Position numbers and translations under genes: made by a program. This document shows positions 8,546 to 17,138 of a stretch of DNA of 64,000 nt, one piece after another. A model generated the notes under the pieces. It saw only the letters and a list, made by a program, of their open reading frames with translations. It did no database searches and had not been told where the DNA came from. Numbering within the stretch: the first letter of the stretch is position 1; each line of letters begins with the position of its first letter. The stretch comes from CAKRJP01 sp963634745 (GTDB taxonomy: Bacteria; Bacillota; Clostridia; Lachnospirales; Lachnospiraceae): assembly GCA_963634745.1 (NCBI GenBank), contig CAVHCX010000002.1, positions 1 through 64,000 on the forward strand. The letters are read 5' to 3'.

Positions 8546-9151
8546 TTATTCCAGAAGAGAATAGTCCACTCTTGGCATTAAAATGCCGCTTTCTTCCATA
8601 TATTCAACGGTCTTTTTTTGTGCCAGGATCTTGCGGTCTGATTTTTCAAATATGTCCTCTAATTCCTCCGGTCTTATGACGCAGACCCCATTCTCATCTC
8701 CCACAATATAATCTCCGGGATTTACCCAAACCCCTCCGCAGCACACGGGGACATTCATCTGGCCAAGGCTGTCTTTTTTGCAGCTTCTTGGGATCACAGC
8801 TCTGGCATAGATCGGCACGCCTGCCTCCCTGCAGCCCTCGATATCACGGAAGGCTCCATCGATAATTACAGCTTCCACCTTCTGCATTTTTGCACAAATA
8901 CTTCTGTGGTCTCCCCAATAGGAATGATTGCACTCACCCCCTCCGGCAATCACAAGGATTTCTCCGGCTTTTACCTTCTTTAAAACCTCCGGGATATATC
9001 CGCTCACTCCCTTAGGGACCTGGACGGTACAGGCCCTTCCTACTATTTTTTTCTTGGTCACCATAGGCTTAATGCCAAAGTCCATGACTCTGGCTTCCTT
9101 CATTCCGTCGCAAAGTTCCGGCGTCGAATACTTTCTAAGCTTCTCTATCAT
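8546..9151 (-). CDS. RraA-like protein / HMG-CHA aldolase family (possible oxaloacetate decarboxylase)
   Basis: This 201-residue protein of the RraA/4-hydroxy-4-methyl-2-oxoglutarate aldolase family shows GRACTVQVP, AGGGECNHSYWGDHRS and DGAFRDIEGCREAGVPIYARAV. The Arg-Asp pair in GAFRD corresponds to the substrate- and Mg-binding RD of class II HMG/CHA aldolases, and this supports catalysis rather than RNase E inhibition. Characterised family members also decarboxylate oxaloacetate, which is the product of the citrate lyase encoded nearby. I therefore infer oxaloacetate-to-pyruvate conversion, or retro-aldol cleavage of a related hydroxy-tricarboxylate. It is a single gene between acn and the terminator of the engB unit. 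The exact substrate is unproven. Confidence 0.8.
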   Translation of the reverse strand: MIEKLRKYSTPELCDGMKEARVMDFGIKPMVTKKKIVGRACTVQVPKGVSGYIPEVLKKVKAGEILVIAGGGECNHSYWGDHRSICAKMQKVEAVIIDGAFRDIEGCREAGVPIYARAVIPRSCKKDSLGQMNVPVCCGGVWVNPGDYIVGDENGVCVIRPEELEDIFEKSDRKILAQKKTVEYMEESGILMPRVDYSLLE

Positions 9152-9269
9152 AGCAATCCCTTTCCTTTATTTACTTTTATTTATTGTCGAATTGTACTAT
9201 AGCAAAGGAAGTCCCCCTTCATCCAATACAGATAAGCTATTCTCTTATGCCCAAATATTATGAGGCCAG

Positions 9270-9316
9270 ATAAGAAAAAAGCCAGGAAAGATTCCTTCCT
9301 GACTTTTTTCTTATCT
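9270..9316. terminator. Bidirectional terminator after engB
   Basis: GATAAGAAAAAAG (9270-9282) pairs with CTTTTTTCTTATC (9304-9316), and an inner CAGGAA/TTCCTG helix extends the stem. It has T-runs on both strands and mainly ends the lon-engB transcript. Confidence 0.9.
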
Positions 9317-9367
9317 TTAAGCTTATACGAAACTTATATTTAATCCTATATTTAAAAGCGCCCTAGG

Positions 9368-9979
9368 CTAGGCATCCTCCGGATCCATATCCAGGCCAAG
9401 TACCTCCCGGTCTACATAGTCCCAAATGGCATCCCGCCCTTGTTTTGTGGTGGCCGAAAATGGAATGACAGTTGTTCCCGGCAGAAGATTTAGTCCTACT
9501 TTTATGGCTTTTAATTGTTTCTGCAGCTGACTTCTTTTAATTTTATCAAGCTTGGTTGCAATTATGATCGGCTGGTATCCTTGGTCTACAATCCACCGAT
9601 ACATCTGCTTGTCATTGGCCGAGGGATCATGGCGGATATCGATCAAAAGAAATACTGCCTTTAGCTGCTTGGACTGATGGAGATACTTTTCAATCATCTT
9701 TCCCCAGCGGGCCTTCTCCTGCTCCGATACCTTGGCATATCCATATCCCGGAAGGTCTACTAAATACAAGGCTTCATTAATATTATAAAAATTAATGGTC
9801 TGGGTCTTTCCCGGAGTTGCCGAAATCCTTGCATAGGATTTCCGGTTCATCAGGGCATTGATCAGAGAAGACTTTCCTACATTGGATTTCCCCGCAAAGG
9901 CAATCTCCGGCAAGCTATTTTCCGGAAGGGTGCTGGTAATTCCACACACAGTCTCCAGTTCTATATTTCGTATGATCAT
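9368..9979 (-). CDS. engB: Ribosome biogenesis GTPase YsxC/EngB
   Basis: This 203-residue TRAFAC GTPase is needed for late 50S subunit assembly. G1 is AGKSNVGKSS (near residue 30), G3 is DLPGYGYAKV, G4 is TKLDK and G5 is PFSATT. The small size and NVGKSSLIN pattern are typical of EngB. The start overlaps the lon stop by four bases (ATGA), a pairing widely conserved in Firmicutes, so the two are cotranscribed and coupled. Confidence 0.97.
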   Translation of the reverse strand: MIIRNIELETVCGITSTLPENSLPEIAFAGKSNVGKSSLINALMNRKSYARISATPGKTQTINFYNINEALYLVDLPGYGYAKVSEQEKARWGKMIEKYLHQSKQLKAVFLLIDIRHDPSANDKQMYRWIVDQGYQPIIIATKLDKIKRSQLQKQLKAIKVGLNLLPGTTVIPFSATTKQGRDAIWDYVDREVLGLDMDPEDA

Positions 9980-12303
9980 TCTTCTTCTCCTTCCACCAGA
10001 GCATAGCTTAAGACTTCCTCCATGCGGGATACAGGAAGAATTTCCAGGCCCTTGGTAATCTCCAAAGAAAGATCCTCAATATCTCTTTGATTTTCCTTTG
10101 GAACTAAGACTCGTTTGATTTCTGCATTTTTTGCCGCCAAAAGTTTTTCTTTTAATCCTCCGATCGGAAGGACCCTGCCTCTAAGCGTAATCTCTCCGGT
10201 CATGGCCACATCCGCCCTTACCTTTTTTCCTGTAAATGCGGAGTACATAGCCGTTGCCATGGTAATTCCTGCGGAAGGGCCGTCCTTTGGCACTGCCCCC
10301 TCGGGAATATGGATGTGGATGTCATTCTTGCTAAAGAAATCTTCGGAAAGTTCCTCAAGGCCTAAAGACCTAATATAACTGATCCCGGCCATGGCAGATT
10401 CCTTCATCACATCCCCCAACTGTCCTGTCAGGCGGATTTCTCCTTTGCCCGGCATTACATTGACCTCGATCTGCAGGGTATCTCCACCCACACTGGTCCA
10501 AGCCAGGCCTCGGACGATTCCCACCTCCGGCTCCTTATTTGCCATCTGGAAAGAATAGATTTCTTTACCAAGATAATGGGCTAGGTTTCTCTCTGTCACA
10601 TGGATGGACACCTTATTTTTTTCCAAAATCTCCCTGGCAGACTTTCTGCAAACATCTCCGATCTTTCGCTCCAGCTGTCTGACACCGGCTTCTCTTGTAT
10701 AATTATGGGCCATTTTCCAGATCGCTTTTTTGCTGATGGATAGCTGGTCCGTCGTCAGTCCGTTTCTTTCAATCTGTTTGGGAATCAAGTGTTCCTGGGC
10801 AATGTGGATCTTCTCATTTTCCGTATAGCTACTGACTTCAATGACTTCCATACGGTCCAGCAAGGGCTTTGGAATGGTCTGGAGGGTATTGGCTGTGGTT
10901 ACAAAGAGAACCTCTGACAAATCCAGGGGAACCTCTAAATAGTGGTCCCTAAATTTATGATTCTGCTCACTGTCTAAAACCTCTAAGAGGGCAGAAAAAG
11001 TATCTCCCTTGTAGTCGTTGCTTACCTTGTCAATCTCATCCAACAAAAGCAGAGGGTTCTTGACCCCTGCATGGCGAAGTCCATTGGCAAGTCGGCCCGG
11101 CATGGCACCTACATAGGTTTTTCTGTGGCCCCTAATCTCAGCCTCATCCCTAACTCCGCCTAGGGAAATCCTTACATACTTGCGGTTCAAGGCCTTGGCT
11201 AAGGACTTGGCAATAGAAGTTTTTCCTGTTCCCGGCGGGCCGACCAGACAGAGGATGGGAGCATCCCCCTTCTTGGTTAAGCTTCTCACCGCCAAAAATT
11301 CCAGAACCCGGTCCTTGACCTTCTCCATGCCATAATGGTTTTCCTCAAGAACCTTTTTCGCATAGGATAAATCTGTATTATCCTGGCTCATTTTGTCCCA
11401 AGGCATCTCCAGCATGGTCTCAATATAGGCCCTGCTGACACCATTTTCTGCCGCATTTCCAATGGTATTACGAAAACGTTTGATTTCCTTGGCGATCCTC
11501 TCTTTAATCTTCTCCGAAGCTTCCAGATTTTTCAATCTTTCCTCATACTCATCGGCATCGGACAGGATACTGTCATCTCCCAGTTCCTCCCGAATCAAGC
11601 GAAGCTCCTCCCTTAAAATATAATCCCGCTGACTTTTATCTACCCGTTCCTTGACCTTTCGCTGGATCTCCTCCCGGATGGTTAGTACCTGGATCTCACT
11701 GATCAATTTGTCCATCAGCAATTTGTAGCGCTTCTCCAAATTGGTTTCTTCCAAAAGCTCCTGGGCATCATCGGAACTGAAGGGACAGTTGGCTGCAATC
11801 ACATCCACCAGGGTCTTAAAATCGCTAATCTTGTCCACCCGGCCATTCATCTCCCGGCTAAGCTTTGGATTTCTGGTCAGATAGTCCCTAAACATCTGCT
11901 TTAAACTTCTGGCAAAGGCCTCAGTTGTAAGGTCATCTTCCAAGCCATCCATAATATCCGGCATGGAAATCACTTCCGCTTTTAAGTAACCGTCTGTCTC
12001 TTCCATAGATACCATGGCCGCCCTGCTTTCTCCATAGACCATAATTCGGACCATCTGTTTGGGCATACGCATAAGCTGCTTAATAGAAGCGATACATCCA
12101 ATGGCTTCCACATCCTGGGCTCCCGGCTCCATGACATTTGCGTCAATCTGGGTAGCCAGAAAAATTTTCTGGTCTCCCTCCATGGCAGTTTCTACCGCTT
12201 TTAATGATTTATCCCTGCTAATATCAAAAAGCTTTACCATCTCCGGTAAGATTGTCAAGTCGCGAAGAGGCACCATTGGCAGACTTTTTGTTTCTTCGTA
12301 CAT
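9976..12303 (-). CDS. lon: ATP-dependent Lon protease (LonA)
   Basis: This is about 775 residues: N-terminal substrate-binding LAN domain, coiled coil (about 200-280), AAA+ module with GPPGTGKT near residue 355, and C-terminal Ser-Lys protease. In PKDGPSAGITMA the catalytic Ser is near residue 677, and the partner Lys lies in GGLKEKLLAA. It degrades misfolded and regulatory proteins in the cytosol. An ATG at 12312 lies only 2 bases from the GAGGAG site, whereas 12303 is 11 bases away, so I favour 12303, but either is possible. It follows clpX behind a terminator and overlaps engB. Confidence 0.96.
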   Translation of the reverse strand: MYEETKSLPMVPLRDLTILPEMVKLFDISRDKSLKAVETAMEGDQKIFLATQIDANVMEPGAQDVEAIGCIASIKQLMRMPKQMVRIMVYGESRAAMVSMEETDGYLKAEVISMPDIMDGLEDDLTTEAFARSLKQMFRDYLTRNPKLSREMNGRVDKISDFKTLVDVIAANCPFSSDDAQELLEETNLEKRYKLLMDKLISEIQVLTIREEIQRKVKERVDKSQRDYILREELRLIREELGDDSILSDADEYEERLKNLEASEKIKERIAKEIKRFRNTIGNAAENGVSRAYIETMLEMPWDKMSQDNTDLSYAKKVLEENHYGMEKVKDRVLEFLAVRSLTKKGDAPILCLVGPPGTGKTSIAKSLAKALNRKYVRISLGGVRDEAEIRGHRKTYVGAMPGRLANGLRHAGVKNPLLLLDEIDKVSNDYKGDTFSALLEVLDSEQNHKFRDHYLEVPLDLSEVLFVTTANTLQTIPKPLLDRMEVIEVSSYTENEKIHIAQEHLIPKQIERNGLTTDQLSISKKAIWKMAHNYTREAGVRQLERKIGDVCRKSAREILEKNKVSIHVTERNLAHYLGKEIYSFQMANKEPEVGIVRGLAWTSVGGDTLQIEVNVMPGKGEIRLTGQLGDVMKESAMAGISYIRSLGLEELSEDFFSKNDIHIHIPEGAVPKDGPSAGITMATAMYSAFTGKKVRADVAMTGEITLRGRVLPIGGLKEKLLAAKNAEIKRVLVPKENQRDIEDLSLEITKGLEILPVSRMEEVLSYALVEGEEE

Positions 12304-12334
12304 AGATCTCATTTCTCCTCAGAAAATCTCCTCT

Positions 12335-12374
12335 TTTAAAAAATGGATGCCTTGAAATCTCTCCAACGCATCCA
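12335..12374 (-). terminator. Terminator between clpX and lon
   Basis: TGGATGC and GCATCCA arms (12344-12374, with an inner TTG/CAA pairing) are followed on the minus strand by TTTTTT. This separates the clpP-clpX unit from lon-engB. Confidence 0.85.
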
Positions 12375-12411
12375 ATTCTCATTTATTTTTTATTCTTAAA
12401 TCCAGATGTCT

Positions 12412-13674
12412 TTATGCACTCTCAGACTCTACAGCCTGGTGCTCACATATGGGCTCTGCGCTACCATCTACCACATCGGCGGTAATCCTGCAAGACTTTA
12501 AGGTCTCATCGGATGGCGCATGGTACATAATATCCATCATGGTATTCTCCATAATGGCCCTAAGTCCTCTGGCACCTGTTTTTCTCTTTATAGAAATAGA
12601 TGCAATTTCCTGCAAGGCCTCTCGGTCAAAATCAAGCTTAACTCCATCTAATTCCAGCATCTTCTGATACTGCTTTACAATCGCATTCTTTGGCTCTGTC
12701 AGAATACGGATTAAAGCATCCTCATCTAACTGCTCAAGAGCAACGGTCACCGGAACACGACCTACCAGCTCCGGGATCAACCCAAACTTTACAAGATCCT
12801 GAGGAGTCACCTGCTGCAAGAGGCGGTCTACATCATTCTCATGGCTACTTGCAATCTCAACATTAAATCCGATGGACTTTTGATCAATACGCTTCTCGAT
12901 GATCTTATCGATTCCTTCGAAGGCTCCGCCACAGATAAACAAAATGTTGGTAGTATCAATCTGGATCAATTCCTGATGGGGATGTTTTCTTCCTCCCTGC
13001 GGAGGTACACTGGCGATGGTTCCCTCAATAATCTTGAGAAGGGCCTGCTGAACGCCCTCTCCGGATACATCTCTGGTAATGGAAGGATTCTCAGATTTAC
13101 GGGTAATCTTATCAATCTCGTCGATATAGATAATTCCATATTCTGCCTTCTCAATATCTCCATCTGCCGCCTGAATGATCTTAAGGAGGATGTTCTCTAC
13201 GTCCTCACCCACATATCCGGCCTCTGTAAGAGCAGTGGCATCTGCGATTGCAAAAGGAACATTCAAAACCCTTGCCAAGGATTGTGCCAAGAGTGTCTTA
13301 CCACATCCTGTAGGCCCTAACATAAGGATATTGCTCTTCCCAAGCTCCACATCCAGGTTATGGCTGGCCATAATCCTCTTATAATGATTATATACTGCCA
13401 CAGACAAAACCTTCTTTGCCTCATCCTGTCCGATAACATAATCATCCAGGAAAGCCTTAATCTCCTCCGGCTTTAAGAGGTTGATGTCTGCAAAGGGATT
13501 GCTGTCGTAATCTCCTGATTCAAAGGCAAATTCTTCCTCAATGATCTCAGAGCAAACCTCTACGCATTCATCGCAAATATAGGTATTGTTAGGTCCTGCA
13601 ATAAGCTTGCGGACCTGATTCTGTGTCTTATTACAAAACGAACACCTTACCTGGTCATCGTTCTTTCCTATCAT
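12412..13674 (-). CDS. clpX: ATP-dependent Clp protease ATP-binding subunit ClpX
   Basis: This 420-residue AAA+ unfoldase feeds substrates to ClpP. It has an N-terminal C4 zinc-binding domain (CSFCNKTQ then CDECVEVC), Walker A GPTGCGKT near residue 120, Walker B IIYIDEIDK, a sensor region (NPSITRDVSGEGVQQALLK), and a C-terminal GARGLRAIMEN lid segment. It lies 24 bases downstream of clpP in the usual Firmicutes order tig-clpP-clpX-lon-engB. Confidence 0.98.
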   Translation of the reverse strand: MIGKNDDQVRCSFCNKTQNQVRKLIAGPNNTYICDECVEVCSEIIEEEFAFESGDYDSNPFADINLLKPEEIKAFLDDYVIGQDEAKKVLSVAVYNHYKRIMASHNLDVELGKSNILMLGPTGCGKTLLAQSLARVLNVPFAIADATALTEAGYVGEDVENILLKIIQAADGDIEKAEYGIIYIDEIDKITRKSENPSITRDVSGEGVQQALLKIIEGTIASVPPQGGRKHPHQELIQIDTTNILFICGGAFEGIDKIIEKRIDQKSIGFNVEIASSHENDVDRLLQQVTPQDLVKFGLIPELVGRVPVTVALEQLDEDALIRILTEPKNAIVKQYQKMLELDGVKLDFDREALQEIASISIKRKTGARGLRAIMENTMMDIMYHAPSDETLKSCRITADVVDGSAEPICEHQAVESESA

Positions 13675-13698
13675 AACTATTACTCCTATGGTACTCTA

Positions 13699-14280
13699 CT
13701 AACGACTGGTGATAACCTCATCAATCAATCCATATGCCTTGGCTTCCTCTGCAGACAGCCAGTTGTCACGCTCAGTATCAGCAACAACCGTCTCATAAGG
13801 CTTACCTGTGTTCTCTGCCAAAATACGGTTTAACTTCTCTTTGGTCTTCAAAATATGCTCAGCTGCGATCTGGATCTCAGTCGCCTGTCCCTGAGCCCCT
13901 CCCAAAGGCTGATGGATCATAATCTCAGCATTCGGAAGTGCAAGTCTCTTGCCCTTGGTTCCTCCTGAAAGAAGGAAGGCTCCCATACTTGCTGCCATAC
14001 CAATACAAATGGTCTCAATATCACACTTGATATATTGCATGGTATCGTAGATTGCCATACCTGCAGTTACAGATCCTCCGGGACTGTTAATATAAATATG
14101 GATATCCTTTTCCGGATCCTCTGCTTCCAGGAAAAGAAGCTGGGCAGTGATCACGCTTGCTGCGGACTCTGTCACTTCCTCTCCCAGAAAAATAATTCTG
14201 TCTTTTAATAATCTTGAAAAAATGTCGTAGGAGCGTTCTCCACGGCTTGTCTGTTCAATGACGTAAGGTACTAAACTCAT
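13699..14280 (-). CDS. clpP: ATP-dependent Clp protease proteolytic subunit ClpP
   Basis: This 193-residue serine peptidase forms the tetradecameric chamber. The catalytic triad is visible: Ser in GMAASMGAFLL (near residue 98), His in IMIHQPLGG (near 123) and Asp in ERDNWL (near 172). INSPGGSVTAG forms the oxyanion region. It has the usual length and lies between tig and clpX on the same strand. No sign of a second, inactive ClpP is seen in the window. Confidence 0.98.
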   Translation of the reverse strand: MSLVPYVIEQTSRGERSYDIFSRLLKDRIIFLGEEVTESAASVITAQLLFLEAEDPEKDIHIYINSPGGSVTAGMAIYDTMQYIKCDIETICIGMAASMGAFLLSGGTKGKRLALPNAEIMIHQPLGGAQGQATEIQIAAEHILKTKEKLNRILAENTGKPYETVVADTERDNWLSAEEAKAYGLIDEVITSR

Positions 14281-14329
14281 GCTCCATGACCTCCTTTATT
14301 AGCTACCTATCTTATTTTTAAAATAGGAT

Positions 14330-15613
14330 TTATTTCTCAACAGCATTCTCTACAAGGAAATCAACTGCTGCCTGAAGAGCAAGATCCTTCTTCATCTGCT
14401 CCTTCTCAGCTTCTCCAAGAAGTTCTTTTACCTTCTCAGCTTCCATTCCGTAGATCTCTGCCATCTTCTGGATCTCTTCGTCTAACTTCTCATCAGCTAC
14501 TTCGATATTCTCAGCCTTAACAATCGCCTCTAATACAAGACGGTTCTCAAGACGTGCCTCAGCATCCGGTCTCATCTGAGTCTTTAAGATCTTCTCTGAA
14601 GATCCTGTAAACTGGAAGTACTGCTCTACGCTCAAACCATTCTGCTGGATCTGCTGTAAGAAGTTGTTGTAGTTATTCTCAACCTGATCAGTAACCATAG
14701 CATCCGGAAGATCAAACTCTGCATTCTCAACTGCCTGCTTTACAACAGCATCTTCCTGCTTAGCCTTTCCTTCTTTTGCCTTCTCTTCCTTGATCTTAGC
14801 CTTTACATCAGCCTTGTACTCATCTAAGGTATCGAACATAGAAACTTCTGCTGCAAACTCATCATCGATCTCCGGAAGCTCTTTTGCCTTGATCTCGTGG
14901 ATGGTGCACTTAAATACAGCCGGCTTACCCTTTAATTCTTCTGCCTGATAATCCTCTGGGAAGGTTACATTCACATCTACTTCCTTCTCAAGCTCTGCGC
15001 CAACTAAGGCTTCCTCGAATCCAGGAATGAATGAGTGAGAACCGATGGTTAATGGATAGTTCTCTCCCTTTCCACCTTCGAATGCTACACCGTCAACAAA
15101 TCCCTCAAAGTCAAGGATTACCTGATCTCCGTCTTCTACCGGACGCTCTACAGAGATTGTTCTTGCATTCTTCTCTGCCTCTTCCTGGATCTTAGCATCT
15201 ACTTCCTTCTGAGTTACTCTTGTAGAAACTTTCTCAACCTCTAAGCCCTTGTACTGTCCTAATGTTACTTCCGGCTTAACAGCAACTTCTGCTGTAAAGA
15301 TGAAAGGCTTACCCTTCTCGATCTGAACGATCTCGATGGATGGTCTGGAAGCGATCTCAAGCTCACACTCGTCATATGCCTTACCATATGCCTCTGGAAG
15401 TAATGCATCTACAGCATCATTATAGAAGATAGATGGTCCATACATCTTCTCAACCATCTGTCTTGGCACCTTACCCTTACGGAATCCAGGTAAAGAGATC
15501 TGCTTCTTCTGCTTCATATATGCATTCTGAAGTGCCTTCTCCACCTCTTCAGCTGCTACTTCGATTGTAAGTTTTGCCATGTTATGTTCCAAATTTTCTA
15601 CCTGTAAACTCAT
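14330..15613 (-). CDS. tig: Trigger factor, ribosome-associated chaperone/PPIase
   Basis: This is a 427-residue trigger factor. The N-terminal ribosome-binding domain has the signature loop LPGFRKGKVPRQMVE (residues 38-52). The FKBP-type PPIase domain (about 150-240) has EDGDQVILDFEGFVDG. The C-terminal domain is helical, charged and forms the chaperone cradle. TAGGAGG precedes the ATG. It heads the tig-clpP-clpX cluster. The leader contains a small hairpin just upstream of the ribosome-binding site whose function is unknown. Confidence 0.97.
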   Translation of the reverse strand: MSLQVENLEHNMAKLTIEVAAEEVEKALQNAYMKQKKQISLPGFRKGKVPRQMVEKMYGPSIFYNDAVDALLPEAYGKAYDECELEIASRPSIEIVQIEKGKPFIFTAEVAVKPEVTLGQYKGLEVEKVSTRVTQKEVDAKIQEEAEKNARTISVERPVEDGDQVILDFEGFVDGVAFEGGKGENYPLTIGSHSFIPGFEEALVGAELEKEVDVNVTFPEDYQAEELKGKPAVFKCTIHEIKAKELPEIDDEFAAEVSMFDTLDEYKADVKAKIKEEKAKEGKAKQEDAVVKQAVENAEFDLPDAMVTDQVENNYNNFLQQIQQNGLSVEQYFQFTGSSEKILKTQMRPDAEARLENRLVLEAIVKAENIEVADEKLDEEIQKMAEIYGMEAEKVKELLGEAEKEQMKKDLALQAAVDFLVENAVEK

Positions 15614-15694
15614 TATAAATATCCTCCTATTTTCTACGCCCGGCCTTCGGTAGTAGAAGATAGGCGTACTATTCTAAAATACATTCACCATGGA

Positions 15695-15703
15695 AGTATA
15701 GCA
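15695..15703 (-). promoter_or_regulatory. Extended -10 promoter of tig
   Basis: On the minus strand TGCTATACT forms an extended -10 about 85 bases before the tig start. No good -35 is visible. Confidence 0.5.
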
Positions 15704-15757
15704 CAAAACTTTTCAAATGGCTAGAGTTGATTTTCCCTTGAATTTTTCCGGGATTTT

Positions 15758-16312
15758 CTAGGCTCTCTTGTGCACAACTGACTTTCCGATTTCATTTGCC
15801 TTGTCCGGTCCGACTAAAACCTCCACAAGCTTTAAGCCAAAGTCAATAGCAGTTCCCATGCCCCGGCTTGTAATAACATTCTTGTCTGTCACTACCGGAT
15901 TTCCGGAAAGGATGGCTCCCTCTAATTCATCCTCCATACCCGGATAGCAGGTGGCATGCTTTCCTTTTAGAATTCCCATATGACCAAAAATCGTAGGTGC
16001 TGCGCAGATGGCTGCTACATATTTTCCTTCCTCATAGAAGTCTCTTACCACCCGGCGTACACCCTCGTGGGCATCCAGATTGGTAGTTCCCGGCATTCCT
16101 CCCGGAAGCACGATCATATCTGATTCTACAAAATCCACCTCATCAAAAAGATCCTCTGTCTGGACATTGATTCCATGGGCACCTCTTACCATATAGTCAT
16201 CCCCAATGGATACGGTATCTACATAGACCATTGCTCTTCGAAGTAAATCCACTGCTGTTAAAGCTTCTACTTCCTCAAATCCTTCTGCCAGTAAAACTGT
16301 TACTTTCTTCAT
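15758..16312 (-). CDS. DJ-1/PfpI family protein (YajL-type)
   Basis: This 184-residue protein has a DJ-1/ThiJ fold. The nucleophile elbow VAAICAAPTIFG carries the conserved Cys near residue 100, and the acidic partner is in LLAEGFEEVEA near residue 15. Relatives act as glyoxalase/deglycase-like or redox-sensing proteins; activity here is not defined. I use the ATG at 16312 because AAGGAGG lies 7 bases upstream. The frame could start seven codons earlier, but that would place the ribosome-binding site inside the coding region. It appears monocistronic, with its own promoter at 16384-16412. Confidence 0.88.
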   Translation of the reverse strand: MKKVTVLLAEGFEEVEALTAVDLLRRAMVYVDTVSIGDDYMVRGAHGINVQTEDLFDEVDFVESDMIVLPGGMPGTTNLDAHEGVRRVVRDFYEEGKYVAAICAAPTIFGHMGILKGKHATCYPGMEDELEGAILSGNPVVTDKNVITSRGMGTAIDFGLKLVEVLVGPDKANEIGKSVVHKRA

Positions 16313-16383
16313 AAGAAAACCTCCTTGTATCATCTATCTAATATTTAGTTGCTTCTATTTGTGTCAGTGACTGTTCATGGTCT

Positions 16384-16412
16384 ATTATACATTCCCAGCC
16401 ATAGGCCTGCAA
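16384..16412 (-). promoter_or_regulatory. Promoter of the DJ-1 gene
   Basis: TTGCAG-N17-TATAAT on the minus strand, about 70 bases before the start codon. Confidence 0.65.
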
Positions 16413-16529
16413 TTGCATATTTCTTTCAAAAGCTTTTTCCCGCAAATACATGGCAATCGAGAGGAAAAGTCTCTATAATAACAGCTGTGATTATTTTTTC
16501 ATTTACTTAAAGTACAAAGGAGGTTTCCC

Positions 16530-16973
16530 ATGGAAATAGAAAGAAAATATTTAATCAAGGATCTCCCGGAAAATTTAGGGGCTTATCCCCTCCGTCATAT
16601 TGAGCAGGGATATTTAAATACCGATCCGGTCGTGCGTATTCGCAGGGACAATGACAAGTACGAGTTAACCTACAAGTCCTCCGGCCTTATGAGCCGGGAA
16701 GAATATAACCTCCCCCTAGACCAGGCATCCTATGAACATCTTGCCAAAAAAATCGACGGACGTCTGATTATAAAAGACCGCTATATGCTTCCTCTTTCTC
16801 AGGGCCTTACCATTGAACTTGATATTTTTCAGGGAGATTTAGCGCCTCTTTGCTTGGCAGAGGTAGAATTTAGCAGCGAAGAAAAAGCCAATTCATTTGT
16901 TCCTCCGGCCTGGTTCGGGGAGGATGTCACTTTTTCAGGCAAGTACCACAACAGTTATCTAAGCAAGCTATAA
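16530..16973 (+). CDS. CYTH domain protein (triphosphate tunnel enzyme family)
   Basis: This 147-residue single-domain CYTH protein opens with the hallmark ExExK-type motif (MEIERKYLI). Alternating basic and acidic strands line the tunnel: VVRIRRDNDKYELTYKS, LIIKDRYMLP, TIELDIFQGDLAPLCLAEVEF. Family members hydrolyse inorganic tripolyphosphate or thiamine triphosphate, or cyclise ATP. The short bacterial stand-alone form is most often a triphosphatase, but the substrate cannot be set from sequence. An AAAGGAGG site precedes the ATG. It stands alone, divergent from the DJ-1 gene. Confidence 0.9.
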   Translation: MEIERKYLIKDLPENLGAYPLRHIEQGYLNTDPVVRIRRDNDKYELTYKSSGLMSREEYNLPLDQASYEHLAKKIDGRLIIKDRYMLPLSQGLTIELDIFQGDLAPLCLAEVEFSSEEKANSFVPPAWFGEDVTFSGKYHNSYLSKL

Positions 16974-17001
16974 TTTCTCGGCTTACATTTCTCGGCTTAC
17001 A
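16974..17001. repeat. 14-bp tandem duplication after the CYTH gene
   Basis: TTTCTCGGCTTACA occurs twice in direct succession right after the stop codon. It looks like simple slippage duplication with no evident function. Confidence 0.8.
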
Positions 17002-17051
17002 TTTTCTGCCCGAAAAGCCACATATTTTTCCCTCAAAATCACAAAAGCCCC

Positions 17052-17096
17052 GGAAAGCAGATCCCCTATCTATAAAGATTTAGGGATCTCCTTTCC
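17052..17096 (-). terminator. Hairpin after hom
   Basis: GGAAAG-C-AGATCCC pairs with GGGATCT-C-CTTTCC around a 17-base loop. It is 43 bases past the hom stop codon and is followed on the minus strand by GGGGCTTTTGTG, so it is a likely terminator with an imperfect U-tract. Confidence 0.6.
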
Positions 17097-17138
17097 AAGG
17101 TTTCTTAGTAAAGGCAATTTAAAATTCTAAAATCAGCT

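Noticed and set aside
16974..17001. Direct repeats as a mobile-element target duplication or attachment site
   Set aside because: The two 14-bp copies are adjacent with nothing between them and no transposase or integrase is near.
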